From Paucidesulfovibrio sp036541255 (GTDB lineage Bacteria; Desulfobacterota; Desulfovibrionia; Desulfovibrionales; Desulfovibrionaceae): 46,725 nt of DNA. The stretch covers positions 1 through 46,725 of the forward strand of contig JAZHDD010000062.1 of NCBI GenBank assembly GCA_036541255.1, in the 5' to 3' direction. A model generated the notes under the pieces. It was given only the letters and a program-made list of their open reading frames with translations. It was not told the DNA's origin and made no database searches. Positions 8,193-16,418 of the stretch are shown here, piece by piece. Positions within the stretch are counted from its first letter, which is position 1. The number at the start of each line of letters is the position of its first letter. A program made the translations under genes and the position numbers.

Positions 8193-10471
8193 GCCGCCTC
8201 TTCGGGCAGGGCGAAGCTGAGCACGAAACGCGCGCCGCCCTCCCGGCCGGTGTGCACCGTGATGCTGCCGCCGCAGTCCTTGACGATGCCGTAGCTGATG
8301 GACAGGCCCAGGCCCGTGCCCTTGCCGACTTTCTTGGTGGTGAAGAAGGGCTCGAAAATGCGGTCCGCAATGGTTTTGGGGATACCGTGCCCGGTGTCCT
8401 CGACCTCCACCACGATGCGTCCGGCCTCCCGGCGCGAGGTCAGGGTGATGCGCTTGGCGCCCTTGACGCGTTCGCGGCCCTCCCATTTTTCCTCAATGGC
8501 GTCGCGGGCATTGATGAGCAGATTGATGAAGACCTGTTCCAGCCGTCCCGAGTCGCCCTGAATCAGGGATATGGGTTCTTCCAGGTTCCAGTCCACCTCG
8601 ATTTCGCGCAGCTTGAGCTGCTGGGAAAAGATTTCAAAGGCGCGGCGCAGCACATGGTTCACGTCCACGGGCTCCAGGGTCATCTCGGGCTTGCGTCCGA
8701 ATTCGCGCATGTGGTTGATGATCTTGGCGGCCCGGTCCACGTGGCTGTTGATTTCCTCGGCCATGGTGCGGAGGATGTCTTCGCGGATGGGCTCCTTTTT
8801 GCGGATTTTGTTCATGAAGAAGCTGGACGCGGTTTTGATCACGGACAAAGGCTGGTTCAACTCGTGAGCCACGCCCGTGGCCATTTCGCCCAGGGTGGCC
8901 ATTTTGCTGGCCTGGATGAGCTGCTGTTCGGTTTCCAGCCGCTTGGTGATGTCCGAGGTGGTCACGAGCAGGGTTTCGCGGCCCGAGGATTCCGACGGGG
9001 ACACGCGGATGAAAACATAGAGCGGCAGGCCATGCGGGTCGCGCACGCGCTGCCGGGCCTGGGGAATGACCTGGGCGGAACGGATTTTTTCCGTGTACAT
9101 TTCCCGCTCCTCCTCCAGGAAGAACTCGGCAAAGGACATGCCCCTGGCCTCGGCGCAGGAGTAGCCGTACACGGCCTGGACCGCGTCGTTACAGTCCAGG
9201 ATCTCCAGGTTGGCGCGGTCCAGCACGAAGACCGGGTTGGGTATGGAGTTGAAGATGGCCCGGTATTTTTCTTCGGAACGCTCCAGCTGCTCGGCCAGCT
9301 CCTTGCGCGGCGTGATGTCCAGGCACATCTCCATGGCGGCCACGATATTGCCCTCGTTGTCGCGGATGGGGGAAGTGGTGACGATCCAGTGGCTGCGGGA
9401 GCCCTCGCGGCTGTAGCCGGTTTCCTCGCTGACGTGGGACAGGCCGTCCGTGAAGGTTCGGGCCACCGGGCAATTCCCGCAGGGCTCGGACAGGCCCTTG
9501 TAGGCCTCGTAACAGTGCTGGCCCGGCTCGGGCGCGAACTTGTCCGAGAATTCCTGATTGTAGCTGAGCAGACGGAAATCCCGGTCCTGCACGGTAATGA
9601 TGCAGGGCACCAGCTCGAAAAGGTTCTGGTATTCCTCCTTTTGGCGTACCAGTTCCGCGTGCTTGGCCTGGATTTGACGGCCCATGCGGTCGATGGAGGC
9701 GGCCAGCTCGCCCATCTCGTCGTCCTGGGCCACGTTCAACGGGGGAAGCTCCTGCCCCTTGCCGATGCGCCGGGTCAGGTCCATGAGTTTGGTCACCGGC
9801 TGCTTCACGAAGGCCCGCAAAAACAGATACATGGTCAGGAAGGTCAGGCTGAAGATGGTCACGGCCAGGAAAAAGGAACGCTGGGCAAAGCCCGCGATTT
9901 TTTGATCCGTGTTTTGCAGCGAATAGGTCACGTCCAGCAGGCCGAGAATCTGCTTGTCCTCGGAGTGGAAATGGCAGGGGCCGGGCGAGCAGCCGGGTTC
10001 GTTGTAGACCGGGGTCATGACGGTCAGGGCGCGGTGGCCGTCCATGCTGACGATGCGGCTGCGGTCGTGGATGTCCACGTCCACCTGGGGCGGGTCAGTG
10101 CGGTGGCAGACCGCGCAGCCTTCGTCTTCCAGCCCGATGCTGGAATCCACTTCATCCATGTGCGAGGAGAACTTGATTTCGCCTTTTTTGTTGTAGACGC
10201 GGATGTGCTCGATTTCAGCCTGCCGCGCCGTGTCGTTGACGATGTTCTGGATATCCTCGCGGGCGTTGATCATCATGGCGTAACGGCAACCGAGACGAAT
10301 CGTGTCGGAAAGCCGGTTGGCGCTGTCGATGACGTGCTCCATGCTGTCGTTGACCTGATAGCGGATGACCAGGAATGCGCCGACGGCCATGCTCAGGAGC
10401 AGGACCAAGCCGGCCGTGAGCACGACCTTGGAGAACAGGCTGTGGCGAAAAAGGAGGGAGAGTCTGCGCAT
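8189..10471 (-). CDS. Membrane PAS sensor histidine kinase with two haem c-type motifs in the periplasmic loop
   Basis: 760-aa sensor kinase. Transmembrane helices at about 14-37 and 197-221 bracket a periplasmic domain that contains CAVCH (119-123) and CSPGPCH (161-167), that is CX2CH and CX4CH; both spacings bind haem c in cytochromes c3. A HAMP region follows (about 220-272), then PAS1 (about 283-390) with a C320...C331-x2-C334-Pro motif, PAS2 (about 400-515), a HisKA domain with H536 in GVAHELNQPL, and an HATPase domain (DTGHGIP at 692-698, FEPFFTTK, GKGTGLGLS). The start MRRLSLLF has an AGGAAAG site; frames upstream lack coding character. The gene lies between hmc and rrf2, and its periplasmic haem would suit sensing of redox state or a gas (inference). 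Confidence 0.9.
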   Translation of the reverse strand: MRRLSLLFRHSLFSKVVLTAGLVLLLSMAVGAFLVIRYQVNDSMEHVIDSANRLSDTIRLGCRYAMMINAREDIQNIVNDTARQAEIEHIRVYNKKGEIKFSSHMDEVDSSIGLEDEGCAVCHRTDPPQVDVDIHDRSRIVSMDGHRALTVMTPVYNEPGCSPGPCHFHSEDKQILGLLDVTYSLQNTDQKIAGFAQRSFFLAVTIFSLTFLTMYLFLRAFVKQPVTKLMDLTRRIGKGQELPPLNVAQDDEMGELAASIDRMGRQIQAKHAELVRQKEEYQNLFELVPCIITVQDRDFRLLSYNQEFSDKFAPEPGQHCYEAYKGLSEPCGNCPVARTFTDGLSHVSEETGYSREGSRSHWIVTTSPIRDNEGNIVAAMEMCLDITPRKELAEQLERSEEKYRAIFNSIPNPVFVLDRANLEILDCNDAVQAVYGYSCAEARGMSFAEFFLEEEREMYTEKIRSAQVIPQARQRVRDPHGLPLYVFIRVSPSESSGRETLLVTTSDITKRLETEQQLIQASKMATLGEMATGVAHELNQPLSVIKTASSFFMNKIRKKEPIREDILRTMAEEINSHVDRAAKIINHMREFGRKPEMTLEPVDVNHVLRRAFEIFSQQLKLREIEVDWNLEEPISLIQGDSGRLEQVFINLLINARDAIEEKWEGRERVKGAKRITLTSRREAGRIVVEVEDTGHGIPKTIADRIFEPFFTTKKVGKGTGLGLSISYGIVKDCGGSITVHTGREGGARFVLSFALPEEAA

Positions 10472-10563
10472 GGGCTTTCCTGGGCGTTTCACGCCTGAGC
10501 GCCGTCGTCGGCAGTGCGTGATTGCGATACCGTAGGGATAGCAGATGCGATCTCCGGAAAAAA

Positions 10564-10593
10564 GCTTTTTCCACTTAAAAAGTGGGAAAAGGC
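10564..10593. promoter_or_regulatory. Long AT-rich inverted repeat between the kinase gene and rrf2
   Basis: A near-perfect 13-bp inverted repeat (GCTTTTTCCACTT against AAGTGGGAAAAGGC, about 3-bp centre) in the divergent 224-bp spacer between the sensor kinase and rrf2. It could be an operator serving either or both genes, perhaps for Rrf2 autoregulation. It could instead be a hairpin in a leader RNA. I see no clear sigma-70 hexamers that decide between these. Confidence 0.4.
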
Positions 10594-10695
10594 TGGTGAC
10601 GCTTTCTTTCGTCAGGGCTTTTTGATACTGAACCTCAAACCCAACAGGGGCCGGGGCGAGGGAAGGCATCGGCGTATCAGTACGGAGGACCGTTC

Positions 10696-11136
10696 ATGAA
10701 GTTGACTACGAGAAGCCGTTACGGGACGCGCATGGTTCTGGACATCGCCCAGAATGACCAGAATGGACCGGTGCGCATCAACGACATTGCCAAGCGCCAG
10801 AAAGTATCCGTCAAGTATCTGGAAAAGTTGATCAGAGAATTGCGGGACGCCGGCCTGATCCAGAGCCGACGCGGCCCCAAGGGCGGACACGTCCTGGGCC
10901 GGCCGGCCAAGGATATTTCCGTGGGCGAAGTCGTGCGTGTGCTCGAGGGCAACAGCAATCTCGTCTATTGCGTGCGCGGCAAGGACAAATGCGACCGCAG
11001 CGAAGACTGCCTGACGCGCAAGCTGTGGCGAGTGGCCAGCGAGGCCATGTTCGACAAATTGGATTCCATCAGCTTTGCTGATCTGGTCAACGATCAGGCC
11101 AACTGTGTGGCCTTTCGCGAGACTCGCTCCCGCTAG
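10696..11136 (+). CDS. rrf2: Rrf2-family transcriptional regulator
   Basis: 146-aa winged-helix repressor starting MKLTTRSRYG, preceded by GGAGG seven bases upstream. The DNA-binding domain occupies about 1-70, with the conserved wing stretch RRGPKGGHVLGRP at 58-70. Three cysteines (C92, C99, C105) form CX6CX5C, close to the IscR/NsrR cluster motif, so an iron-sulfur or other redox cofactor is likely. A fourth cysteine is C137. Rrf2 is encoded with hmc in D. vulgaris and represses it. Here it is about 4 kb from hmcA and separated from it by the two kinase genes. A 16-bp palindrome overlaps its stop codon (11127-11142). Confidence 0.92.
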   Translation: MKLTTRSRYGTRMVLDIAQNDQNGPVRINDIAKRQKVSVKYLEKLIRELRDAGLIQSRRGPKGGHVLGRPAKDISVGEVVRVLEGNSNLVYCVRGKDKCDRSEDCLTRKLWRVASEAMFDKLDSISFADLVNDQANCVAFRETRSR

Positions 11137-11156
11137 CGGGAGACTTGTGCGGCCGC

Positions 11157-11501
11157 TCAGTCCTCCAGGCGCTCCAGGTAGATTTCCAGGGGACCGTGAT
11201 TGGTGAGGATGTCGAGCCGTTTGATTTCGTCCAGGCTGGGCGGCAGATCAAAAGTTACGGTTTGCAGGCCCTGCGTGCTGTCCTTGTGGAACACGCTGGG
11301 CGTGCCGTCCAGGCCGGGTTGGGAAACCGCCATCTCCACCCGGACCTTGTCTGCGCCGCAGGTATAGCTTCCCTTCCAAACCCCTCCTCCGGTATCCATC
11401 CCGGATATGACGTTTTCCCTCAAGCGCACAGTAGCCGTACGGGTGCCGTAAGCTCCCTTGTAGGCAATCTGGTACACTCCATCGACTTTTGGGTCGGTCA
11501 T
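11157..11501 (-). CDS. GrlR-like small protein
   Basis: 114-aa protein without a signal peptide, convergent with rrf2. The start MTDPKVDGVY is chosen because AAGGAGC lies about seven bases upstream; a frame extension of seven codons lacks such a site. The pattern VYQIAYKGAYG, then ATVRLRENVISGMDTGGGVWKGSY, is the repeated beta-strand pattern of the GrlR-like fold (an 8-strand beta barrel; the namesake is a type III secretion regulator of attaching-and-effacing E. coli). In environmental bacteria such proteins are stand-alone and of unknown role. The family assignment rests on eye matching only. Confidence 0.6.
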   Translation of the reverse strand: MTDPKVDGVYQIAYKGAYGTRTATVRLRENVISGMDTGGGVWKGSYTCGADKVRVEMAVSQPGLDGTPSVFHKDSTQGLQTVTFDLPPSLDEIKRLDILTNHGPLEIYLERLED

Positions 11502-11740
11502 TTGCGGCTCCTTCGGAAGCAAAGCAGGGTGTCTAGCCTACACTGAAAAAAGGATGAGGGCAATGCGTCTTCGTAAAAGTAACGCTTTCTCTATAAACTT
11601 GGAACATGCGTGGAATCTCGATTCGATCACTTCTCCGGGGCGGATGGAGCAATTTCTGCCCTCGGCGTATCCGTGTTTCGGGAAATGCTTGTACCCACCG
11701 CAACTTGATTAAAGATGCGCGTGAGGGGTATGAGCAGAAC

Positions 11741-12715
11741 ATGAAACGCTTGTTCCTCTTTTTCATGCTGTTGCCCTGTTTGGTGTGGATGCTGCCGGGC
11801 TGTTCCCCTGTGGTCCGGGTTGCGGCCCAGAAGCCCGCCGAGGTTGCCTTGCCTGGGATCCACAGCCTTTCCGTGGGCGATTTCCAGGGCCGCATGGGCA
11901 TGGAAACCCGCCGCTGTTTTGTGGACACGTTGCGTGCCTCGGAGCGTTTTCGCATCGAAATTTCGGCTTCGGCCGCGGTCCGGGTCGACATCTCGGAATC
12001 GCTCCAGGACAGGCGGGGGGCGGACAAAAGGACGTATACGTCGATGCGCACCCGCACCGTGACCGTACGTGACGCTGGCGGCAACGTGTTGCGCTCCTAT
12101 ACAGAAGAGATACCTGAGGAGCGTGTGGAATCGATACCGTATGTCCGCCGCCAGGCCCGGGTCGATGTGCGGATGCTCGTGGAGAGCGGCGGACGCGTGC
12201 TGGCCCTGGAAGAAACCTCACAACGTTTGGAGCGGCGTTACGGCGGGGTGGACTGCGCCCACAGCGGGGCTGATTGTCCGGAAGGCGCCGCGCCCCTGTC
12301 CGACATGCCTTCGGCACGTTCGAGCCTCGAAATCCTGGCCTGCCAGGCGGGCCGGGAACTGGCGGAAAAGCTTTTGCCTCAGGCTTATGAAGTCCGCATC
12401 CCCCTGGATGAATCCGGCGGTGACTTGGTGGAGCAGGGGGTGGGCATGGCCTCTGACGGCGCCTGGGCCGAAGCGCTGAGACTTTGGCAGCGCGCTTTGG
12501 CCGAGAATCCGAACAATGCCTCGGCTCTTTACAATTTGGGCGTGCTGTATGAACGTTCCGGCAGCCTTGATGAGTTGCATCAGGCGCAGAACTTCTATGC
12601 CCAAGCGGCATCCCTGGAACCAAAGGAGCTGTTTTTCCAAGCCGGGCAACGGATTGTGCGCCGGATTCAGGATGTCAAGGAATTGCAGCGCAGACAGCTT
12701 GATTATGAACAGTGA
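11741..12715 (+). CDS. Lipoprotein with C-terminal TPR repeats
   Basis: 324-aa predicted lipoprotein: a hydrophobic signal ending in a lipobox with the acylated residue at C21 (MLPGC). Residues about 35-230 form a mixed alpha/beta domain in which SVGDFQGRMG and the paired RTYTSMRTRTVTV stretches recall CsgG/TolB-like envelope lipoproteins. Residues about 245-315 contain one or two tetratricopeptide repeats (EALRLWQRALAENPNNASALYNL and following). The start MKRLFLFF is the first one that gives a clean signal peptide; upstream codons in the frame look non-coding. It probably faces the periplasm or outer membrane. No partner is obvious in the neighbourhood. Confidence 0.7.
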   Translation: MKRLFLFFMLLPCLVWMLPGCSPVVRVAAQKPAEVALPGIHSLSVGDFQGRMGMETRRCFVDTLRASERFRIEISASAAVRVDISESLQDRRGADKRTYTSMRTRTVTVRDAGGNVLRSYTEEIPEERVESIPYVRRQARVDVRMLVESGGRVLALEETSQRLERRYGGVDCAHSGADCPEGAAPLSDMPSARSSLEILACQAGRELAEKLLPQAYEVRIPLDESGGDLVEQGVGMASDGAWAEALRLWQRALAENPNNASALYNLGVLYERSGSLDELHQAQNFYAQAASLEPKELFFQAGQRIVRRIQDVKELQRRQLDYEQ

Positions 12716-12808
12716 TGAACAACGATCAGCATAAAATTGCGCCACGCCGCATTTGGCGCGCGCGCCACATCCCGTGCAGGGGCCATATGGCGGGATCAAG
12801 GAGGAATC

Positions 12809-14917
12809 GTGCCGGACAAACCTGACCTGCATCCCTTTTTTCATCCCCGGACGGTTGCCGTGGTGGGAGCTTCCGCAACGCCCGGCAAAGTGGGCAACAC
12901 CGTGCTGAAGAACATGGTGGGCGCGGGGTTTCAGGGCAAGCTCTTTCCGGTGAATCCCAAGGGAGGGGAGATGGAAGGGCTGCCCGCGATCAGCCGGATC
13001 GCGGACTTGCCCCAGGGAGTGGACCTGGCCGTTGTCTGCCTGCCGCGGGATCTTGTTTTGCCTGCCATGAAGGATCTGGCCGCCCAGGGAACACGTTCGG
13101 CCATTGTCATTACCGCCGGGTTCAAGGAGGTGGGCAAGGAAGGATGGCATCTGGAGCAGGAGTTGGCCGCGCTTTGCCGCGAGCATGGCATGGCTCTGCT
13201 CGGCCCCAATTGCCTGGGCATGATCCATGCCGGAGCCGGGGTCAACGCCTCGTTTGCCGCGGCCCAGCCCTTGCCCGGCAATATCGCTTTTTTCTCCCAG
13301 TCCGGAGCGCTCTGCGTGGCCATCCTGGACTGGGCCATGGGGGCGGATGTCGGGTTTTCCAAGTTCGTGAGCCTGGGCAACAAGGCCTGCATGGACGAGG
13401 CCGACATGCTGGAATATCTCGGCGCGGACCCGCAGACGCGCGTGATTCTCGGCTACATTGAAAATGTGGAGCATGGCGGCAGATTTCTGGAAAAGGCGAC
13501 CGCAGTCAGCCGGGCCAAACCCGTATTGATGATCAAATCGGGCACGACCGCTGCCGGGGCCAAGGCTGCCAGCTCCCACACCGGGGCCATTGCCGGCTCG
13601 GACCAGGCCTATGAGGCCGCTTTCCACAAGGCAGGCATCATTCGCGTGCGCGACGTGGAAACGCTCTTCAATCTGGCTCAGGCTTTTTCCTCGCAACCTT
13701 TGCCCAAAGGACCGAACTTGGCCGTGGTCACCAACTCCGGCGGTCCCGGCATCCTTGCAGCGGATGCCTGCGCCCGGTCCGGGTTGACCATGGGGCGGCC
13801 CTCCACAGGCACGCTGGACAGGCTCCAGGCGTTTTTGCCGCCCTATGCCTCGCTGTACAATCCCATCGACATTCTGGGGGATGCGGACGCTGCCAGGTAT
13901 CGCAAGACCTTGGAAATAGTGATCGAGGATTCCCTGACCCACGCAGTGCTGGTGCTGCTCACGCCCACGGCCCAGGTGGACGTCTTGGGCACGGCCCGCG
14001 CTGTCGTCGAAGTGGCCCGGCGCAGACCGGACAAGCCCATTTTTACTTGCTTCATGGGCATGGAGCGGGTTCATGAGGGGCGTGATCTTTTGGAAAAGGC
14101 GGGCATCCCCTGTTATGAGTTCCCGGAGCCGGCCGTGCTGAGCATGCAAGGTATGTATACGCATTTTTTACGCAGTCACCGATCCGGGCCTGAATCATCA
14201 GAGCGACCGCGCGACCGGGAACGGGCCGCAGCTGTGCTGGCCGGGGCCAAGGCCAAGGGAATGCGCGAGATCGTGGAATTCCAGGCCCAGGAAGTGCTGC
14301 GCGCATACAATCTGCCCACACCAGCCACGGAGCTGGCCCGCAGTTCGGACGAGGCCGTGGCCGTGGCCGAGCGCATCGGCTATCCCGTGGTGCTCAAAAT
14401 CGCCTCGCCGGACATCTCGCACAAGTCCGACGTGGGCGGCGTCAAGGTGGGCCTCGGCGACGCCGCACAGGTTCGTGCCGCGTTCTGGGACATCACCTCC
14501 AGGGCCGCCAAGCTGCGCCCCGAAGCCTATGTCGTGGGCTGTCTGGTGCAGGAGATGGCTCCTGCCGGGGTCAAGGAAGTCATTGTCGGCTTCCGGCGCG
14601 ACGAACAGTTCGGACCTCTGGTGATGTTCGGCCTGGGCGGAATCTACGTGGAAGTGCTTAAGGACATCGCGTTCCGGCTGGCGCCGCTTTCGCGTTCCGA
14701 TGCCGTGGAGATCGTGCGGGAGATCCGCTCCTATATGCTGCTCAAGGGCGTGCAGGGCGAGGAGCCCATCCACTTCCAGGCCCTGGAGGATGTGCTGCTG
14801 GCCATGTCCCAATTAGCCATGGATTTCCCGGAAATATACGAGGCCGAATTCAATCCGGTGTTGGTCAATCATGAACGCGTTTTGGTGGCGGATGTGCGCA
14901 TGGCCTTGCTTTCTTGA
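12809..14917 (+). CDS. ADP-forming acyl-CoA (acetyl-CoA) synthetase, fused alpha-beta
   Basis: 702-aa cytoplasmic enzyme that interconverts an acyl-CoA plus ADP and phosphate with the acid, CoA and ATP. It starts at a GTG with AAGGAGG placed ideally upstream. Order of domains: CoA-binding Rossmann domain (about 10-130, VAVVGASATPGKVGN), succinyl-CoA-ligase-like domains (about 150-460) with the phosphorylated histidine H257 in ASSHTGAIAG, and an ATP-grasp domain (about 485-702, with SHKSDVGGVKVGL). There is no C-terminal acetyltransferase domain, unlike the Pat/PatZ protein acetylases. It is followed after 41 bp by the DRTGG protein gene, probably in one operon. In this organism it could conserve ATP from acetyl-CoA or other acyl-CoAs; substrate not visible. 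Confidence 0.9.
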   Translation: MPDKPDLHPFFHPRTVAVVGASATPGKVGNTVLKNMVGAGFQGKLFPVNPKGGEMEGLPAISRIADLPQGVDLAVVCLPRDLVLPAMKDLAAQGTRSAIVITAGFKEVGKEGWHLEQELAALCREHGMALLGPNCLGMIHAGAGVNASFAAAQPLPGNIAFFSQSGALCVAILDWAMGADVGFSKFVSLGNKACMDEADMLEYLGADPQTRVILGYIENVEHGGRFLEKATAVSRAKPVLMIKSGTTAAGAKAASSHTGAIAGSDQAYEAAFHKAGIIRVRDVETLFNLAQAFSSQPLPKGPNLAVVTNSGGPGILAADACARSGLTMGRPSTGTLDRLQAFLPPYASLYNPIDILGDADAARYRKTLEIVIEDSLTHAVLVLLTPTAQVDVLGTARAVVEVARRRPDKPIFTCFMGMERVHEGRDLLEKAGIPCYEFPEPAVLSMQGMYTHFLRSHRSGPESSERPRDRERAAAVLAGAKAKGMREIVEFQAQEVLRAYNLPTPATELARSSDEAVAVAERIGYPVVLKIASPDISHKSDVGGVKVGLGDAAQVRAAFWDITSRAAKLRPEAYVVGCLVQEMAPAGVKEVIVGFRRDEQFGPLVMFGLGGIYVEVLKDIAFRLAPLSRSDAVEIVREIRSYMLLKGVQGEEPIHFQALEDVLLAMSQLAMDFPEIYEAEFNPVLVNHERVLVADVRMALLS

Positions 14918-14958
14918 GGAGTTTGGGGAATAGTCAGGGTCCGTTGAAGGAGGACGAA

Positions 14959-16023
14959 ATGGTCGGCATCTACATCGGTTCCACTGCCGGATATTCCGGC
15001 AAAAATCTTATCGCCGTGGCCCTGGGACTTCGGTTTCAGAAAGAGGGCCTGCGCGTGGGCTACATGAAGCCCGTGGGAGCCGTGCCGCATCGCGAGGGCG
15101 ACAAGGTGGGCGACGAGGATGCCTTTTTCGTGCTGGAAGTCCTCGGAATCGACGCGGATCCGGCCCTGGTCACGCCCGTGCTCGTGACCCGCGACTTTAC
15201 CGTCAAGGCGTTCACCCAGGGGGTGGGCGACCTCATGCAGGGCATCAAGGATGCCTATGCCAAACTGTCCGAGAACGTGGACGTGATGATTGTTTCCGGT
15301 TCCGGCGCGTACATGGATTCGGGCGCGTACTGCGGCGTCGAAGGGGTCCGCGTGGGCCAGGAATTGGGCCTGAAGACCCTGCTCATCGATCGCTTTTTCG
15401 GCGAGTTGCGCTATGACTCGCTGCTGCGTTCTCACAAACGCCTGGGCGATTCCCTGGCCGGAGTGATCTTCAACGACATCCCGGAGCAGTACCGCGCCGA
15501 ACTGGATGAACTCATTACCCCGTTCCTGGAACGGCAAGGCGTGAACGTGCTCGGCGTGATTCCCTCGGACCCGGTCATGGGGGCCATCAAGGTGGCGGAT
15601 CTGGCCGAGCGGCTTTCCGGGAAAATCGTTTCTGCTCATGCCATGGCCGGTCGCGTGGTCGAGAACTTCCTTATCGGTACCATGCAGGTCGAAAATTTCA
15701 TGACCCATTTCCGTCGCCACAAGAATTCGGCCATCATCGTTGGCGGCGACAGGGCCGACGTACAACTCGTCGCCCTGGAGGGGGCCTGCCCCTGTCTGAT
15801 CCTGACCGGCAACCTCTATCCCAACGACATCATCCTGACCCGTTCCGAAGTCCTGGAAACCCCCATCATCATGGTTCGCGACGATACCTATACCGTGGCC
15901 AAGAAGATGGAGGTCATCCTTTCCAGCCATAAGCTGCGGGACACCATCAAGGTCACGCACGGTGCCCAACTCGTGGGAGCTTCCGTGGATTTTGCGCGGC
16001 TGCGCGGGATGCTGGGAATGTAA
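14959..16023 (+). CDS. Phosphotransacetylase-family protein with DRTGG domain (BioD-like N-terminus)
   Basis: 354-aa protein starting MVGIYIGST after GAAGGAGG. The N-terminal part (about 1-200) is a P-loop BioD/CobQ-like domain (IGSTAGYSGKNLIAVAL; YMKPVGAVPHREGD). The C-terminal part (about 210-330) is a DRTGG domain (VMGAIKVADLAERLSGKIV; AIIVGGDRADVQLVALE). This is the N-terminal regulatory architecture of long Pta enzymes without the catalytic PTA_PTB domain, so it is unlikely to be a phosphotransacetylase by itself. Linkage to the acyl-CoA synthetase suggests a regulatory or partner role in acyl-CoA metabolism (inference). Confidence 0.82.
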   Translation: MVGIYIGSTAGYSGKNLIAVALGLRFQKEGLRVGYMKPVGAVPHREGDKVGDEDAFFVLEVLGIDADPALVTPVLVTRDFTVKAFTQGVGDLMQGIKDAYAKLSENVDVMIVSGSGAYMDSGAYCGVEGVRVGQELGLKTLLIDRFFGELRYDSLLRSHKRLGDSLAGVIFNDIPEQYRAELDELITPFLERQGVNVLGVIPSDPVMGAIKVADLAERLSGKIVSAHAMAGRVVENFLIGTMQVENFMTHFRRHKNSAIIVGGDRADVQLVALEGACPCLILTGNLYPNDIILTRSEVLETPIIMVRDDTYTVAKKMEVILSSHKLRDTIKVTHGAQLVGASVDFARLRGMLGM

Positions 16024-16057
16024 CTTGCTTCCTTCCAATCTTTGGCTCAATGCACGG

Positions 16058-16083
16058 GCGCACCCTCGGGTGCGCTTTTTTTT
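16058..16083 (+). terminator. Intrinsic terminator after the acyl-CoA operon
   Basis: GCGCACCC pairs with GGGTGCGC around a tiny loop, followed by eight T residues. It begins 35 bp after the stop of the DRTGG gene. A textbook rho-independent terminator. Confidence 0.93.
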
Positions 16084-16418
16084 CTCGGCCGTTGTTTTTC
16101 TCTTTTGGCTAGAGCAAAAAAGTGAACGGGAATTTTATTTTCTAGTTTTACGCAACCCGTTGATAAAATCGAGGAACCGATTTGGTGGGAAATCCGAGGG
16201 CTTGCATGTTTAATTCCGACTATTTTTGTCTAGATTAGTAAAATTCCTTTGAAAAACTGGTTCCCTCATCGACTTTTTTCGTGTAAATGTCGTGTGAATT
16301 TTCGCACAAAGATCTCTATACGTATCCATCGTTTCGGGGTCTTATCGCTCATCGGGCAGGAGGCGGCGTCCGGTTCGCCTCTCAGTCGGTAACGGCACAT
16401 TGTATCTGGAGGCATAAT
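16084..16418 (+). promoter_or_regulatory. Spacer upstream of the tmc operon
   Basis: 335 bp without a gene. It is AT-richer than its flanks, particularly 16120-16290, and must hold the tmc promoter. Several poor sigma-70-like arrangements exist (for example TTGCAT at about 16202, TTGTCT and TTGAAA farther on) but none has a convincing paired -10. I found no sigma-54 GG-N10-GC arrangement. The last part carries the tmcD ribosome site GGAGG at about 16408-16412. Confidence 0.35.

Noticed and set aside
11127..11142. 16-bp palindrome CTCCCGCTAGCGGGAG as terminator of rrf2
   Set aside because: It overlaps the stop codon, has no loop and no T tract, so it does not look like an intrinsic terminator.
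16084..16418. Sigma-54 promoter for tmc (TTGGTGGG...TTGCAT)
   Set aside because: The GG and GC elements are not 12 bp apart, so the geometry is wrong.
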